NCBI GenBank assembly: GCA_004563405.1
Contig: SFTH01000038.1
Span: forward strand, 1-11,427
Length of the DNA stretch: 11,427 bases
From: a bacterium
GTDB lineage: Bacteria > Bacillota > Clostridia > Christensenellales > Aristaeellaceae
Reading direction: 5' to 3'
The notes under the pieces are model-generated. The model saw only the letters and a list, made by a program, of their open reading frames with translations. It ran no database searches and was not told the DNA's origin. Positions 1 to 6,376 of this stretch are shown in pieces. How positions within the stretch are numbered: position 1 is the first letter of the stretch; every line of letters begins with the position of its first letter. A program made the translations under genes and the position numbers.

Positions 1-1
1 A

Positions 2-532
2 AGAAATCGCCCCCAGCGTACGCTGCTGGGCGCGGCGCACACGCCGGAGACGAAGCAGGCGCGGGCGGACTACCGCCTCTCCCCTGCTGAGCTGGCGCGG
101 GGCAAGGCGAAGCTGCGTCTGGCGGGCATGCTGCTGTACAGCTTCCCCGGCTCCCCCACCCTGTTCTACGGCGACGAAGCCGGGATGCAGGGCTTCGAGG
201 ATCCCCTGAACCGGGGCACGTTCCCCTGGGGCGGCGAGGACGCGGCGCTGACGGCGTTCTTCCGGACGCTGGGCGGCCTGCGGCAGCGGGAGAGCCTGCG
301 CCGGGGGCGGCTGGCGTACATACGCAACCAGGGCGGCTGTCTGGTGATCGAGCGGGCGGCGGACGGCGAGCGCACCGTGACGGCGCTGAATGCCGGTGAC
401 GCGCCGGTGGAGCTGGTGCTGCCGTGGGACGCGCCCACGGCGCGGGACGGCGTGACCGGGCAGCGGTTCCTGACCGAGGGCGGCGTGCTGCGGGTGATGC
501 TTCCCCCGCTGGACGGCATGATATTGGTGTAA
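2..532 (+). CDS. GH13 alpha-glycosidase (alpha-amylase family), C-terminal part; 5' end outside window
   Basis: This frame is open from the window edge to TAA at 530-532 and gives about 176 residues. The segment PGSPTLFYGDEAGMQGFEDP, followed by LNRGTFPWG, is the hallmark end of the GH13 (beta/alpha)8 barrel (compare PG.P..YYGDE.GM.G..DP..R..FPW in neopullulanase and maltogenic-amylase-like enzymes). It is followed by a short helical stretch and a beta-rich C-terminal domain typical of the family. The family hydrolyses alpha-1,4 (sometimes alpha-1,6) glucan or maltodextrin bonds. No signal peptide can be judged because the start is missing. The nucleophile and acid/base regions also lie upstream, so the exact substrate cannot be assigned. 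It ends directly before a parS-containing palindrome that may be its terminator. It does not look functionally linked to parAB. Confidence 0.88.
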   Translation, partial: RNRPQRTLLGAAHTPETKQARADYRLSPAELARGKAKLRLAGMLLYSFPGSPTLFYGDEAGMQGFEDPLNRGTFPWGGEDAALTAFFRTLGGLRQRESLRRGRLAYIRNQGGCLVIERAADGERTVTALNAGDAPVELVLPWDAPTARDGVTGQRFLTEGGVLRVMLPPLDGMILV

Positions 533-534
533 AC

Positions 535-573
535 GATTCCCCTGTTTCACGTGAAACAGGGGAATCACTTTTT
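535..573 (+). terminator. Probable rho-independent terminator of the GH13 gene, built around parS
   Basis: Positions 535-550 and 551-566 are perfect reverse complements, giving a 32-bp uninterrupted palindrome. It starts two bases after the GH13 stop and is followed by TTTTT at 569-573. As RNA it can fold into a long GC-containing stem with a few loop bases at the centre, ahead of a short U-run, which is the layout of an intrinsic terminator. The central 16 bp are also a consensus parS. The terminator role is inferred from structure only. The U-run is short and separated from the stem by AC. Confidence 0.55.
543..558. other. parS: parS site 1 (ParB nucleation site)
   Basis: TGTTTCACGTGAAACA is an exact match to the Bacillus-type parS consensus TGTTNCACGTGAAACA. 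ParB binds it through its helix-turn-helix and then slides outward as a CTP-loaded clamp. It is the centre of a larger 32-bp palindrome. Confidence 0.95.
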
Positions 574-581
574 CAGGCGGC

Positions 582-597
582 TGTTTCACGTGAAACA
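582..597. other. parS: parS site 2
   Basis: A second exact TGTTTCACGTGAAACA. The perfect palindrome extends one base pair on each side (581-598). Its centre lies 39 bp from the centre of parS site 1. Confidence 0.95.
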
Positions 598-621
598 GGG
601 GCGCTGCCCTTTGCCATGGAA

Positions 622-637
622 TGTTTCATGTGAAACA
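622..637. other. parS: parS site 3, one-base variant
   Basis: TGTTTCATGTGAAACA differs from consensus by one central base (CATGTG instead of CACGTG). It lies inside a 24-bp palindrome (618-641) that is perfect apart from that base pair. Its centre is 40 bp from parS site 2. Variants of this kind still bind ParB in other Firmicutes, usually more weakly, so function here is likely but inferred. Confidence 0.82.
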
Positions 638-662
638 TTCCGGGAAAATTTGCGCTTCCCTC

Positions 663-692
663 TTGCAAGCCACCGGTTAAGTGGTATATACT
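663..692 (+). promoter_or_regulatory. Predicted sigma-A promoter for parA
   Basis: TTGCAA (663-668) and TATACT (687-692) are separated by 18 bp, close to the sigma-70/sigma-A consensus. The start point would fall near 699, leaving a leader of about 30 nt before the parA GTG. The promoter lies 26 bp downstream of parS site 3, so ParB loaded on the parS cluster could spread over it. Autoregulation is inference. Confidence 0.5.
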
Positions 693-727
693 ATGGTATC
701 GAACTTAGACAGAAAGAGGAATCTGCT

Positions 728-1486
728 GTGGCGAAAATTGTTGCGATCGTGAATCAGAAGGGCGGCGTGGGAAAAACCACCACCTGCGTGAATCTGGCTG
801 CCGCCGTGAAGGCAGCGGGTAAGAGAGTGCTGCTGTGCGACTTTGACCCGCAGGCCAACGCCACCAGCGGCATGGGCGTGGACAAGTCCACCAGCAACGG
901 CGTGTACGACGTGATCATGAACGGCGCGTCTACCGAGTCCGTCATCGTCTCCACCCCCTACGGCGACGTGCTGCCCAGCAGCAAGGCGCTGGCGGGCGCG
1001 GGCGTGGAGCTGATCAGCATGGACGACCGGCAGTTTCTGCTGAAGGCGGCGCTGCGGCAGGTGGCGGACAAGTACGACTTCATTTTCATCGACTGCCCGC
1101 CCTCGCTGGAGCTGCTGACGCTGAACGCACTGTGCGCCGCCAACAGCCTGCTGGTGCCGGTGCAGGGCGAGTATTACGCGCTGGAGGGTCTGAGCGACCT
1201 GATGAACACCGTGCGCATCGTGCGGCGGAGCATGAACCCCGGTCTGGAGATTGAGGGCGTGCTGCTGACCATGTACGATGGGCGGACGAACCTGTCCATC
1301 CAGGTGGCGCAGGAGCTGAAGCGCTTCTTCGCCGGGAAGGTGTACAGCGTGGTCATCCCCCGGAATGTGCGCGTCAGCGAAGCGCCCAGCCACGGCAAGC
1401 CCATCGGCGCTTACGACCGGACATGCCGGGGCGCGGAAGCGTATACGGCGCTGGCGGCGGAATTTTTGCGGAAAAACAACTGCTGA
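728..1486 (+). CDS. parA: ParA/Soj chromosome partitioning ATPase
   Basis: ParA-type P-loop ATPase that binds nucleoid DNA as an ATP dimer. ParB stimulates its hydrolysis, so it helps separate replicated origins; in Bacillus the homologue Soj also acts on DnaA. Starting at GTG 728 the protein has 252 residues, the usual Soj length. It carries the deviant Walker A KGGVGKTT at 11-18 with its signature lysine, the A' motif DFDPQAN at 38-44, and Walker B FIFIDCPPS at 118-126. GTG 728 is chosen because AGAGGA (715-720) lies 7 nt upstream and translation from there begins with the standard VAKIVAIVNQKGG. An in-frame extension back to 551 would be translated from parS DNA and is not credible. parB follows 13 nt after the stop, so the two are almost certainly one operon. 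Confidence 0.96.
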   Translation: MAKIVAIVNQKGGVGKTTTCVNLAAAVKAAGKRVLLCDFDPQANATSGMGVDKSTSNGVYDVIMNGASTESVIVSTPYGDVLPSSKALAGAGVELISMDDRQFLLKAALRQVADKYDFIFIDCPPSLELLTLNALCAANSLLVPVQGEYYALEGLSDLMNTVRIVRRSMNPGLEIEGVLLTMYDGRTNLSIQVAQELKRFFAGKVYSVVIPRNVRVSEAPSHGKPIGAYDRTCRGAEAYTALAAEFLRKNNC

Positions 1487-1499
1487 AAGGAGACGCAGT

Positions 1500-2366
1500 A
1501 TGGCAAATACAAAAGGCCTGGGCAAGGGACTGAGCGCGCTGCTGGGCGACGATGTCATCGCCGCCAAGGACGAACGCGCCTCCTCCCTGCTGCTGCCCAT
1601 CAGTCAGGTGGAGAGCTGCTCCACCCAGCCCCGCAAGAGCTTCGACCCGGAGGCGCTCAGCGATCTGGCGGACTCCATCCGGGTACACGGCATCATCCAG
1701 CCGCTGACGGTGCGGAAGCTGCAAAGCGGGTATTATCAGATCATCGCCGGCGAGCGGCGGTGGCGGGCAGCGCGGATGGCCGGGCTGACACAGGTGCCCG
1801 CCGTGGTCATCGAGGCCGACGACCGCAAGGCCATGGAGCTGGCCATGATCGAAAACCTCCAGCGGGAGGACTTGAACCCCATCGAGGAGGCCGAGGGCTA
1901 CCGGGTGCTGACGGAGCAGTACGGCATGACCCAGGACGAGTGCGCCCAGCGGGTGGGCAAGTCCCGCCCCGCCGTGGCCAACGCCCTGCGGCTGCTGGGG
2001 CTGTCCGAGCCGGTGCGCGCCATGGTGGAGGACGGGCGGCTGTCCGCCGGTCACGCCCGGGCGCTGGTGACGCTGGGCGCCAGGCAGCAGCAGGCCGCCG
2101 CCGAAACGGTGGTGAAGGATGCCCTGTCCGTGCGGCAGACGGAGCTGCTGGTGAAGAAGCTCACCGCCGAGAAAAAGGAAAAGCCCCAGCCGGACGCGCT
2201 GTCCGTCAACTATGTAGAGGAGGCGGCGCGGGAGCTGGGCGAAAAGCTGGGTCGCCCCTGCCGCATCGTCAACGGCAAGAAAAAGGGACGCATCGAGCTG
2301 GAATACTACGGCACGGACGATCTGAACGCCCTGCTGGAGGCGCTGGAAAAGCTGGGCAGGAAATAA
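1500..2366 (+). CDS. parB: ParB/Spo0J chromosome partitioning protein (CTP-dependent clamp)
   Basis: ParB binds parS, hydrolyses CTP while sliding as a clamp, recruits SMC to the origin and activates ParA. The 288-residue product has the N-terminal ParA-interacting segment (KGLGKGLSALLG, 5-16), the CTPase box GERRWRA (84-90) and the second nucleotide motif ENLQREDLNPIEEA (118-131). A helix-turn-helix region follows around 143-168 (MTQDECAQRVGKSRPAVANA), then a linker rich in Lys and Glu and a C-terminal dimerisation domain. The ATG at 1500 is supported by AAAGGAG at 1486-1492 with 7-nt spacing. The sequence type is ParB rather than the paralogue Noc, since the parS it should recognise flanks the operon on both sides. 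No noc gene is seen in the window. Confidence 0.96.
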   Translation: MANTKGLGKGLSALLGDDVIAAKDERASSLLLPISQVESCSTQPRKSFDPEALSDLADSIRVHGIIQPLTVRKLQSGYYQIIAGERRWRAARMAGLTQVPAVVIEADDRKAMELAMIENLQREDLNPIEEAEGYRVLTEQYGMTQDECAQRVGKSRPAVANALRLLGLSEPVRAMVEDGRLSAGHARALVTLGARQQQAAAETVVKDALSVRQTELLVKKLTAEKKEKPQPDALSVNYVEEAARELGEKLGRPCRIVNGKKKGRIELEYYGTDDLNALLEALEKLGRK

Positions 2367-2367
2367 G

Positions 2368-2383
2368 CGTTTCACGTGAAACA
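2368..2383. other. parS: parS site 4, downstream of parB, one-base variant
   Basis: CGTTTCACGTGAAACA matches consensus at 15 of 16 positions (first base C instead of T). The inner 14 bp (2369-2382) form a perfect palindrome. It begins two bases after the parB stop codon, so parAB is bracketed by parS sites. Confidence 0.88.
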
Positions 2384-2421
2384 GGCGCGCCTCCCCCCTG
2401 CCGCAAGAAGAATAAGCGGCT

Positions 2422-2493
2422 GTAGGGCGGGACCCATGTGTCCCGCCGCAAAACGCGCTCTCATCACGGCGGGGCACGCGGGCCCCGCCCTAC
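2422..2493. repeat. Two-hairpin interspersed repeat, copy A
   Basis: A 72-bp unit bounded by 10-bp perfect terminal inverted repeats (GTAGGGCGGG at the left, its complement at the right). The left hairpin pairs GGCGGGAC (2426-2433) with GTCCCGCC (2440-2447) around a 6-nt loop. The right hairpin pairs GGCGGGGC (2468-2475) with GCCCCGCC (2482-2489), also with a 6-nt loop. The first 28 bases are identical to copies at 6303 and 8797. The layout resembles paired REP or small MITE-type elements. No coding capacity is seen. Confidence 0.85.
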
Positions 2494-2561
2494 GGGAATA
2501 TCCGAGCCAAACGCAGCGCTCGGCAGAACAACCAACCAATACAATATAAGAGGTAAGCAAC

Positions 2562-3884
2562 ATGCTTGATATCAAATTCATCCGGGAGAACCCGGAGATC
2601 GTGAAGGAGAACATCCGCAAAAAATTCCAGAACGCCAAGCTGCCGCTGGTGGACGAGGTCATCGCGCTGGACGCGGAGCGCCGCGCCGCCATCAACGAGG
2701 GCGAGACGCTGAAGGCCGAACGCAACAAGCTGTCCAAGGCCAACGGCCCCCTGTTCGGCAAGCTGAAGAAGTGCGCGGACGAGGCGGAGAAGGCCGCTAT
2801 CCAGACGGAGATCGACGCCAACAACGCCGCGGTGAAGGCCAACGCCGAGCGCATGGCGCATCTGGAGGAGAAAAAGGCCAACGCCGAGGCCGCCATGAAC
2901 AAGCTCCTGCTGGTGATCCCCCAGATCATCGACGAGTCGGTGCCCATCGGCCCCGACGACAGCTGCAACGTGGAGGTGGAGCGGTTCGGTGAGCCGAAAA
3001 CCCCTGACTTTGACATTCCCTACCACACCGAGATCATGGAGCGCTTTGACGGCATCGACATGGACGCCGCCGCCCGCGTGTCCGGTCAAGGCTTCTATTA
3101 CCTGCTGGGCGACATCGCCCGGCTGCACTCCGCCGTCACCGCCTACGGCCGGGATTTCATGATCGACAGAGGCTTCACCTACTGCATCCCCCCGTTCATG
3201 ATCCACGGCAACGTGGTGGAGGGCGTCATGTCCCAGACGGACATGGACGCCATGATGTACAAGATCGAGGGCGAAGATCTCTATCTCATCGGCACCAGCG
3301 AGCACTCCATGATCGGCAAGTTCATTGACCAGATCGTGCCGGAGGACAAGCTGCCCCAGACCCTGACCTCCTACTCCCCCTGCTTCCGCAAGGAGAAGGG
3401 CGCCCACGGCATCGAGGAGCGGGGCGTGTACCGCATCCACCAGTTCGAAAAGCAGGAGATGATCGTGGTCTGCCGCCCGGAGGACTCCAAGGCGTGGTAC
3501 GAGAAGATGTGGCGCTGGTCGGTGGAGCTGTTCCGCAGTCTGGACATCCCCGTGCGGCAGCTGGAGTGCTGCTCCGGCGATCTGGCTGACCTGAAGTGCA
3601 AGAGCTGCGACATCGAGGCGTGGTCGCCCCGGCAGCAGAAGTACTTCGAGGTGTGCTCCTGCTCCAATCTGGGCGACGCGCAGGCGCGGCGGCTGAAGAT
3701 CCGCGTCCGCGGCGAGGACGGCAAGCTGTATCTGCCCCACACCCTGAACAACACCGTGGTGGCGCCGCCCCGTATGCTCATCGCCCTGCTGGAGAACAAT
3801 CTGCAGGCGGACGGCTCCGTGCTGGTACCCAAGGCTCTGCAGCCCTACATGGGCGGCAAGGAGCGTCTGGTGCCGCTGCACTGA
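2562..3884 (+). CDS. serS: Seryl-tRNA synthetase, variant subfamily
   Basis: SerRS charges tRNA-Ser (and tRNA-Sec where present) with serine in the cytosol. The 440-residue product begins with the typical MLDIKFIRENPEIVKENI and a long charged coiled-coil tRNA-binding arm (about 28-115). It then has the class II core: serine-site TSE motif at 245-247, motif 2 from FRKEKG to RIHQF (275-295), and a C-terminal motif 3 region ending QADGSVLVPKALQPYMGG (415-432). Motif 3 is unusual: where common bacterial SerRS has TLNGSGLAVGR, this one reads TLNNTVVAPPR (394-404). The class II arginine is kept but the glycines are replaced. AAGAGG (2548-2553) is a suitable ribosome binding site. The upstream gap holds parS 4 and repeat copy A, and I see no T-box there. 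Assignment as SerRS is firm; the subfamily remark rests on remembered family sequences. Confidence 0.95.
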   Translation: MLDIKFIRENPEIVKENIRKKFQNAKLPLVDEVIALDAERRAAINEGETLKAERNKLSKANGPLFGKLKKCADEAEKAAIQTEIDANNAAVKANAERMAHLEEKKANAEAAMNKLLLVIPQIIDESVPIGPDDSCNVEVERFGEPKTPDFDIPYHTEIMERFDGIDMDAAARVSGQGFYYLLGDIARLHSAVTAYGRDFMIDRGFTYCIPPFMIHGNVVEGVMSQTDMDAMMYKIEGEDLYLIGTSEHSMIGKFIDQIVPEDKLPQTLTSYSPCFRKEKGAHGIEERGVYRIHQFEKQEMIVVCRPEDSKAWYEKMWRWSVELFRSLDIPVRQLECCSGDLADLKCKSCDIEAWSPRQQKYFEVCSCSNLGDAQARRLKIRVRGEDGKLYLPHTLNNTVVAPPRMLIALLENNLQADGSVLVPKALQPYMGGKERLVPLH

Positions 3885-3939
3885 TAGCAATTTGTAATAT
3901 CGCGCGCACTTTATACCGCAAGTATAGGAGATAACACAA

Positions 3940-4377
3940 ATGAAGAAGTTTTTTGCAGAATTCAAGGAATTCGCCATGCGCGGCAACGTAATGGACATGG
4001 CCGTCGGCGTGATCATCGGTACCGCGTTCGGTAAGATCACCACCTCTCTGGTGAACGATGTGTTCATGCCGCTGATCGGCCTGCTCATCGGCGGCGTGGA
4101 TCTGGGACAGCTGAATATCGTGCTGAAGCCGGAGGTGCTGGACGAGGCAGGCCAGGTGGTCACCGAGGCTGTTACCCTGGGCCTCGGCACGTTTCTGAGC
4201 ACGGTCATCGACTTTGTTCTGGTGGCCTTTGTCATCTTCCTGATGGTCAAGACCATCAACCAGCTGCACAAGCTGGGCAAAAAGGACGAGGAGCCGCAGG
4301 AGGAGGAAGAACCGGCTCCCACCAGCGAGGAGCTGCTCACCGAGATCCGCGACCTGCTGAAAGAGCAGCAGAAATGA
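3940..4377 (+). CDS. mscL: Large-conductance mechanosensitive channel MscL
   Basis: MscL is a homopentameric membrane channel that opens near lytic tension and releases small solutes after osmotic downshock. The 145-residue product matches the family end to end. It has the N-terminal amphipathic helix (KKFFAEFKEFAMRGN, 2-16), TM1 with the gate region VMDMAVGVIIGTAFGKI (17-33), a periplasmic loop (about 52-80), TM2 (about 83-105), and the cytoplasmic helix LLTEIRDLLKEQ (132-143). A short acidic linker (DEEPQEEEE) joins TM2 to that last helix. ATG 3940 is preceded by TAGGAG (3925-3930). The stop overlaps the rsmG start in an ATGA junction, so the genes are translationally coupled. Coupling to turgor control is family knowledge; nothing in the sequence suggests another role. 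Confidence 0.96.
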   Translation: MKKFFAEFKEFAMRGNVMDMAVGVIIGTAFGKITTSLVNDVFMPLIGLLIGGVDLGQLNIVLKPEVLDEAGQVVTEAVTLGLGTFLSTVIDFVLVAFVIFLMVKTINQLHKLGKKDEEPQEEEEPAPTSEELLTEIRDLLKEQQK

Positions 4378-5072
4378 GGGATATCCTGACCGCCGGGCTG
4401 ACAGCGCTGGGGCTGGATACCGCCGCCGCGCCGCAGCTGGAGCGCTATGCCGCGCTGCTGCTGGAGAAGAACAAGGTCATGAACCTGACGGCCATCACCG
4501 GGGAGCGGGACGTGGCCACCCTGCACCTGCTGGACTGCGCCGCGCTGCTGGCGCAGGCGGACATGCGGGGTAAGACCGTCATCGACGTGGGCACCGGCGC
4601 GGGGTTCCCCGGCATGGTGCTGGCCATACTGGAGCCGTCGGCGCGGTTCACGCTGCTGGACAGTCTGGGCAAGCGGGTGGACTTCCTGCGGGAGGTCTGC
4701 GAGCAGCTGGGGCTGAAAAACGTCACCTGCGTCCACGCACGGGCGGAGGAATTCGCCGCCGGGCACCGTGAGCGGTTCGACATAGCCACATCCCGCGCCG
4801 TGGCGCAGCTGAACGTGCTCAGCGAGCTGACGCTGCCGCTGGTGAAGGTGGGCGGCCTGTTCGCCGCCATGAAGTCCACGTCCACCGACGAGGAGATCGC
4901 CGCCGCCCACAGCGCCATCGCCCAGCTGGGCGGGCAGCTGGCCGGCTGCACGGACTATCCCGTGCCGGAGACGGACGTGATACACCGCATCGTCCGCATC
5001 GAGAAGGTGCGGCCGACGCCGAAGCAATTTCCGCGGGCCTTCGCCCGCATCAAGAAAGCGCCGCTGGTATAG
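4374..5072 (+). CDS. rsmG: 16S rRNA (guanine-N7)-methyltransferase RsmG (GidB)
   Basis: RsmG uses S-adenosylmethionine to form m7G at position 527 (E. coli numbering) of 16S rRNA; loss gives low-level streptomycin resistance in many bacteria. The 232-residue product has the SAM-binding motif VIDVGTGAGFPG (69-80), the acidic ribose-contact strand LLDSLGKR (94-101), and the family motif ATSRAVAQL (138-146). A basic C-terminal tail (KQFPRAFARIKKAPL) corresponds to the usual PRKxGTPxKxPL. Its ATG lies in the ATGA overlap with mscL. In many Firmicutes rsmG precedes noc/parA near oriC; here it lies downstream of parAB and serS, so the classic order is rearranged. The next gene starts 22 nt after the stop. 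Confidence 0.95.
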   Translation: MRDILTAGLTALGLDTAAAPQLERYAALLLEKNKVMNLTAITGERDVATLHLLDCAALLAQADMRGKTVIDVGTGAGFPGMVLAILEPSARFTLLDSLGKRVDFLREVCEQLGLKNVTCVHARAEEFAAGHRERFDIATSRAVAQLNVLSELTLPLVKVGGLFAAMKSTSTDEEIAAAHSAIAQLGGQLAGCTDYPVPETDVIHRIVRIEKVRPTPKQFPRAFARIKKAPLV

Positions 5073-5094
5073 CGGCGCGGAGAGGAGGAATTCC

Positions 5095-5832
5095 ATGGGC
5101 AAGATCATCGCCGTGGCGTCCGGCAAGGGCGGCACCGGCAAGACCACCTTCACCGCCAACACCGCGCTGGCGCTGGCGGCCATGGGACAGCGGGTGCTGT
5201 GTCTGGACTGCGACATCACCCTGCGGAATCTGGATCTGGCGCTGGGACTCAGCGACCGGGCGCTGATGGATTTCTCCGACGTGATGGAGGGGCGCTGCAC
5301 ACTGGACGAGGCGGCGGTGCCCCACGAAAAGTACCCCTCCCTGTTTCTGCTGACCGCGCCCATGGCCGACAGGCCGCTGACGCTGTCGGTAACTGGGATA
5401 CAGAATCTGGCGCGGGCGATCCGGGAAAAATTCGACTGGTGCCTGATCGACGCGCCCGCCGGGCTGGGACAGGGCTTCCAGATGGCGGCGTGCATGGCCG
5501 ATCAGGTGATCGTCATCACCACCACGGACGTGTCCGCCATGCGGGACGCACAGCGCACCGCCGCCGAGCTGTCCGCCTTCCCCACCGGGACGGTGCATCT
5601 GGTGGTGGGACGGGTGTCCCGGAAGGTGCTGCGGGCGCTGCACACCACCATCGACGACGCCATCGACGCGGCGGGTCTGCCGCTGCTGGGCGTGGTGCCG
5701 GAGGATCCGGACGTGCCCTACTGCCTGAATCAGGGACTGGTGCTGCGGGAGCGGAACTACTACGCCGCCCGCGCCTATGAGAACATTGCCAAACGCATCA
5801 TGGGGCAGAAAGCGCCCCTGATGAAGATATAA
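5095..5832 (+). CDS. MinD-like ParA-family ATPase
   Basis: A 245-residue deviant P-loop ATPase. Walker A is KGGTGKTT (11-18). The A' strand LDCDITLRNLDLALGL (37-52) closely follows the MinD signature DxDIGLRNLDLxLGL. Walker B LIDAPAG (117-123) is followed by QGFQMAACMAD, comparable to SPAGIEQGF in MinD, and VITTTDVSAMRDAQR (139-153) also matches MinD. MinD sits on the membrane as an ATP dimer and places MinC to restrict septum position. The C-terminus (ENIAKRIMGQKAPLMKI) could form a short amphipathic membrane anchor but is not a clear MinD membrane-targeting sequence. No minC, minE or divIVA is visible here, so I do not assign the symbol. AGGAGG (5083-5088) precedes the ATG. It sits between rsmG and the MGS-like gene in one operon. 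Alternative: an orphan ParA/MinD-type positioning ATPase. Confidence 0.85.
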   Translation: MGKIIAVASGKGGTGKTTFTANTALALAAMGQRVLCLDCDITLRNLDLALGLSDRALMDFSDVMEGRCTLDEAAVPHEKYPSLFLLTAPMADRPLTLSVTGIQNLARAIREKFDWCLIDAPAGLGQGFQMAACMADQVIVITTTDVSAMRDAQRTAAELSAFPTGTVHLVVGRVSRKVLRALHTTIDDAIDAAGLPLLGVVPEDPDVPYCLNQGLVLRERNYYAARAYENIAKRIMGQKAPLMKI

Positions 5833-5851
5833 GAGAAAGGAGTCGCCTTCT

Positions 5852-6268
5852 ATGAACATTGCATTGATGGCACACGACAACCGCAAGGAGCTGATGGTGC
5901 AGTTCTGCACCGCCTACTGCGGCATTCTGGCCAAGCACACCCTCTGCGCCACCGCGCGCACCGGTCAGCAGATCGCTGACGCCACCGGACTGACCATCCA
6001 CCGCTTCCTCTCCTTCGACCACGGCGGCGGACAGCAGATCGCGGCGCGTATTGCCTATAACGAGATCGACATGGTGCTGTGCTTCAGCGACCCCAACCGC
6101 AAGACCACCGACGAGGATATCGCGTATATCTCCCGGCTGTGCGACCAGAACAACGTGCCCTTTGCCAGCAATCTGGCCACCGCCGAGATGCTGGTGCTGG
6201 GTCTGGATCGGGGCGACCTGGACTGGCGCGACATCGTGAATCCCAAGAGCAAGCCGTTTACGGCGTGA
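5852..6268 (+). CDS. Methylglyoxal synthase-family protein with altered active site
   Basis: The 138-residue protein is clearly homologous to methylglyoxal synthase, which converts dihydroxyacetone phosphate to methylglyoxal. It shares IALMAHD (3-9), the QQIAARIAYNEIDMVL segment (61-76), FASNLATAEML (104-114) and GDLDWRDIVNPKSKP (121-135). Against E. coli MgsA (from memory), His19, Asp20, Lys23 and Asp91 are kept as His8, Asp9, Lys12 and Asp80. The catalytic loop SGPMGGDQQ has become SFDHGGGQQ (54-62), so the catalytic Asp71 is Gly60 and phosphate-contact Gly66 is Phe55. The phosphate loop TGTT reads TART (34-37). The stretch around His98 (DPLNAVPHDPD) reads DPNRKTTDEDI (80-90), with no histidine. 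The frame is intact, so this is not obvious decay. It is probably not a standard MgsA and may be a ligand-binding MGS-like domain. AAAGGAG (5836-5842) supports the start. Confidence 0.85.
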   Translation: MNIALMAHDNRKELMVQFCTAYCGILAKHTLCATARTGQQIADATGLTIHRFLSFDHGGGQQIAARIAYNEIDMVLCFSDPNRKTTDEDIAYISRLCDQNNVPFASNLATAEMLVLGLDRGDLDWRDIVNPKSKPFTA

Positions 6269-6302
6269 CGAACCCGACAAAGGCGGATTGCCGCACCCAT
6301 CT

Positions 6303-6375
6303 GTAGGGCGGGACCCATGTGTCCCGCCGCGCCTATGCGTTATCCGTTCGGGCGGACAGAGTCGTCCGCCCCTAC
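6303..6375. repeat. Two-hairpin interspersed repeat, copy B
   Basis: The first 28 bases (6303-6330) are identical to copies A and C, including the left hairpin GGCGGGAC/GTCCCGCC with loop CCATGT. The right hairpin differs in sequence but still pairs: GGCGGAC (6351-6357) with GTCCGCC (6364-6370) around a 6-nt loop, ending in CCTAC. The middle is unrelated to copies A and C, so left and right halves appear modular. It lies between the MGS-like gene stop and the T-box promoter. Confidence 0.82.
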
Positions 6376-6376
6376 A

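Noticed and set aside
2..40. Possible loss of the GH13 region IV His-Asp pair (reads R-N-R-P-Q-R near the window start)
   Set aside because: The segment lies at the very edge of the window and the alignment cannot be anchored upstream, so calling an active-site change would be speculative.
636..649. Noc-binding-site-like sequence ATTCCGGGAAAAT beside parS site 3
   Set aside because: It resembles the Noc consensus ATTTCCCGGGAAAT but the centre is one base short, so the palindrome is broken. No noc gene is seen.
551..727. N-terminal extension of ParA back to GTG 551
   Set aside because: The extension would be translated from parS DNA and the parA promoter region. The product from GTG 728 has the standard ParA N-terminus and a good ribosome binding site.
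3892..3917. Possible promoter before mscL (TTGTAA and TATACC)
   Set aside because: The spacing is 14 bp, too short for a sigma-A promoter. The gap is only 55 bp and mscL may be read from serS.
2490..5495. A 1001-residue open frame on the minus strand
   Set aside because: It runs antisense across serS, mscL, rsmG and part of the minD-like gene, all of which have clear family motifs and ribosome binding sites. Its product is low-complexity and His/Gln/Leu-rich, typical of an antisense shadow in GC-biased DNA.
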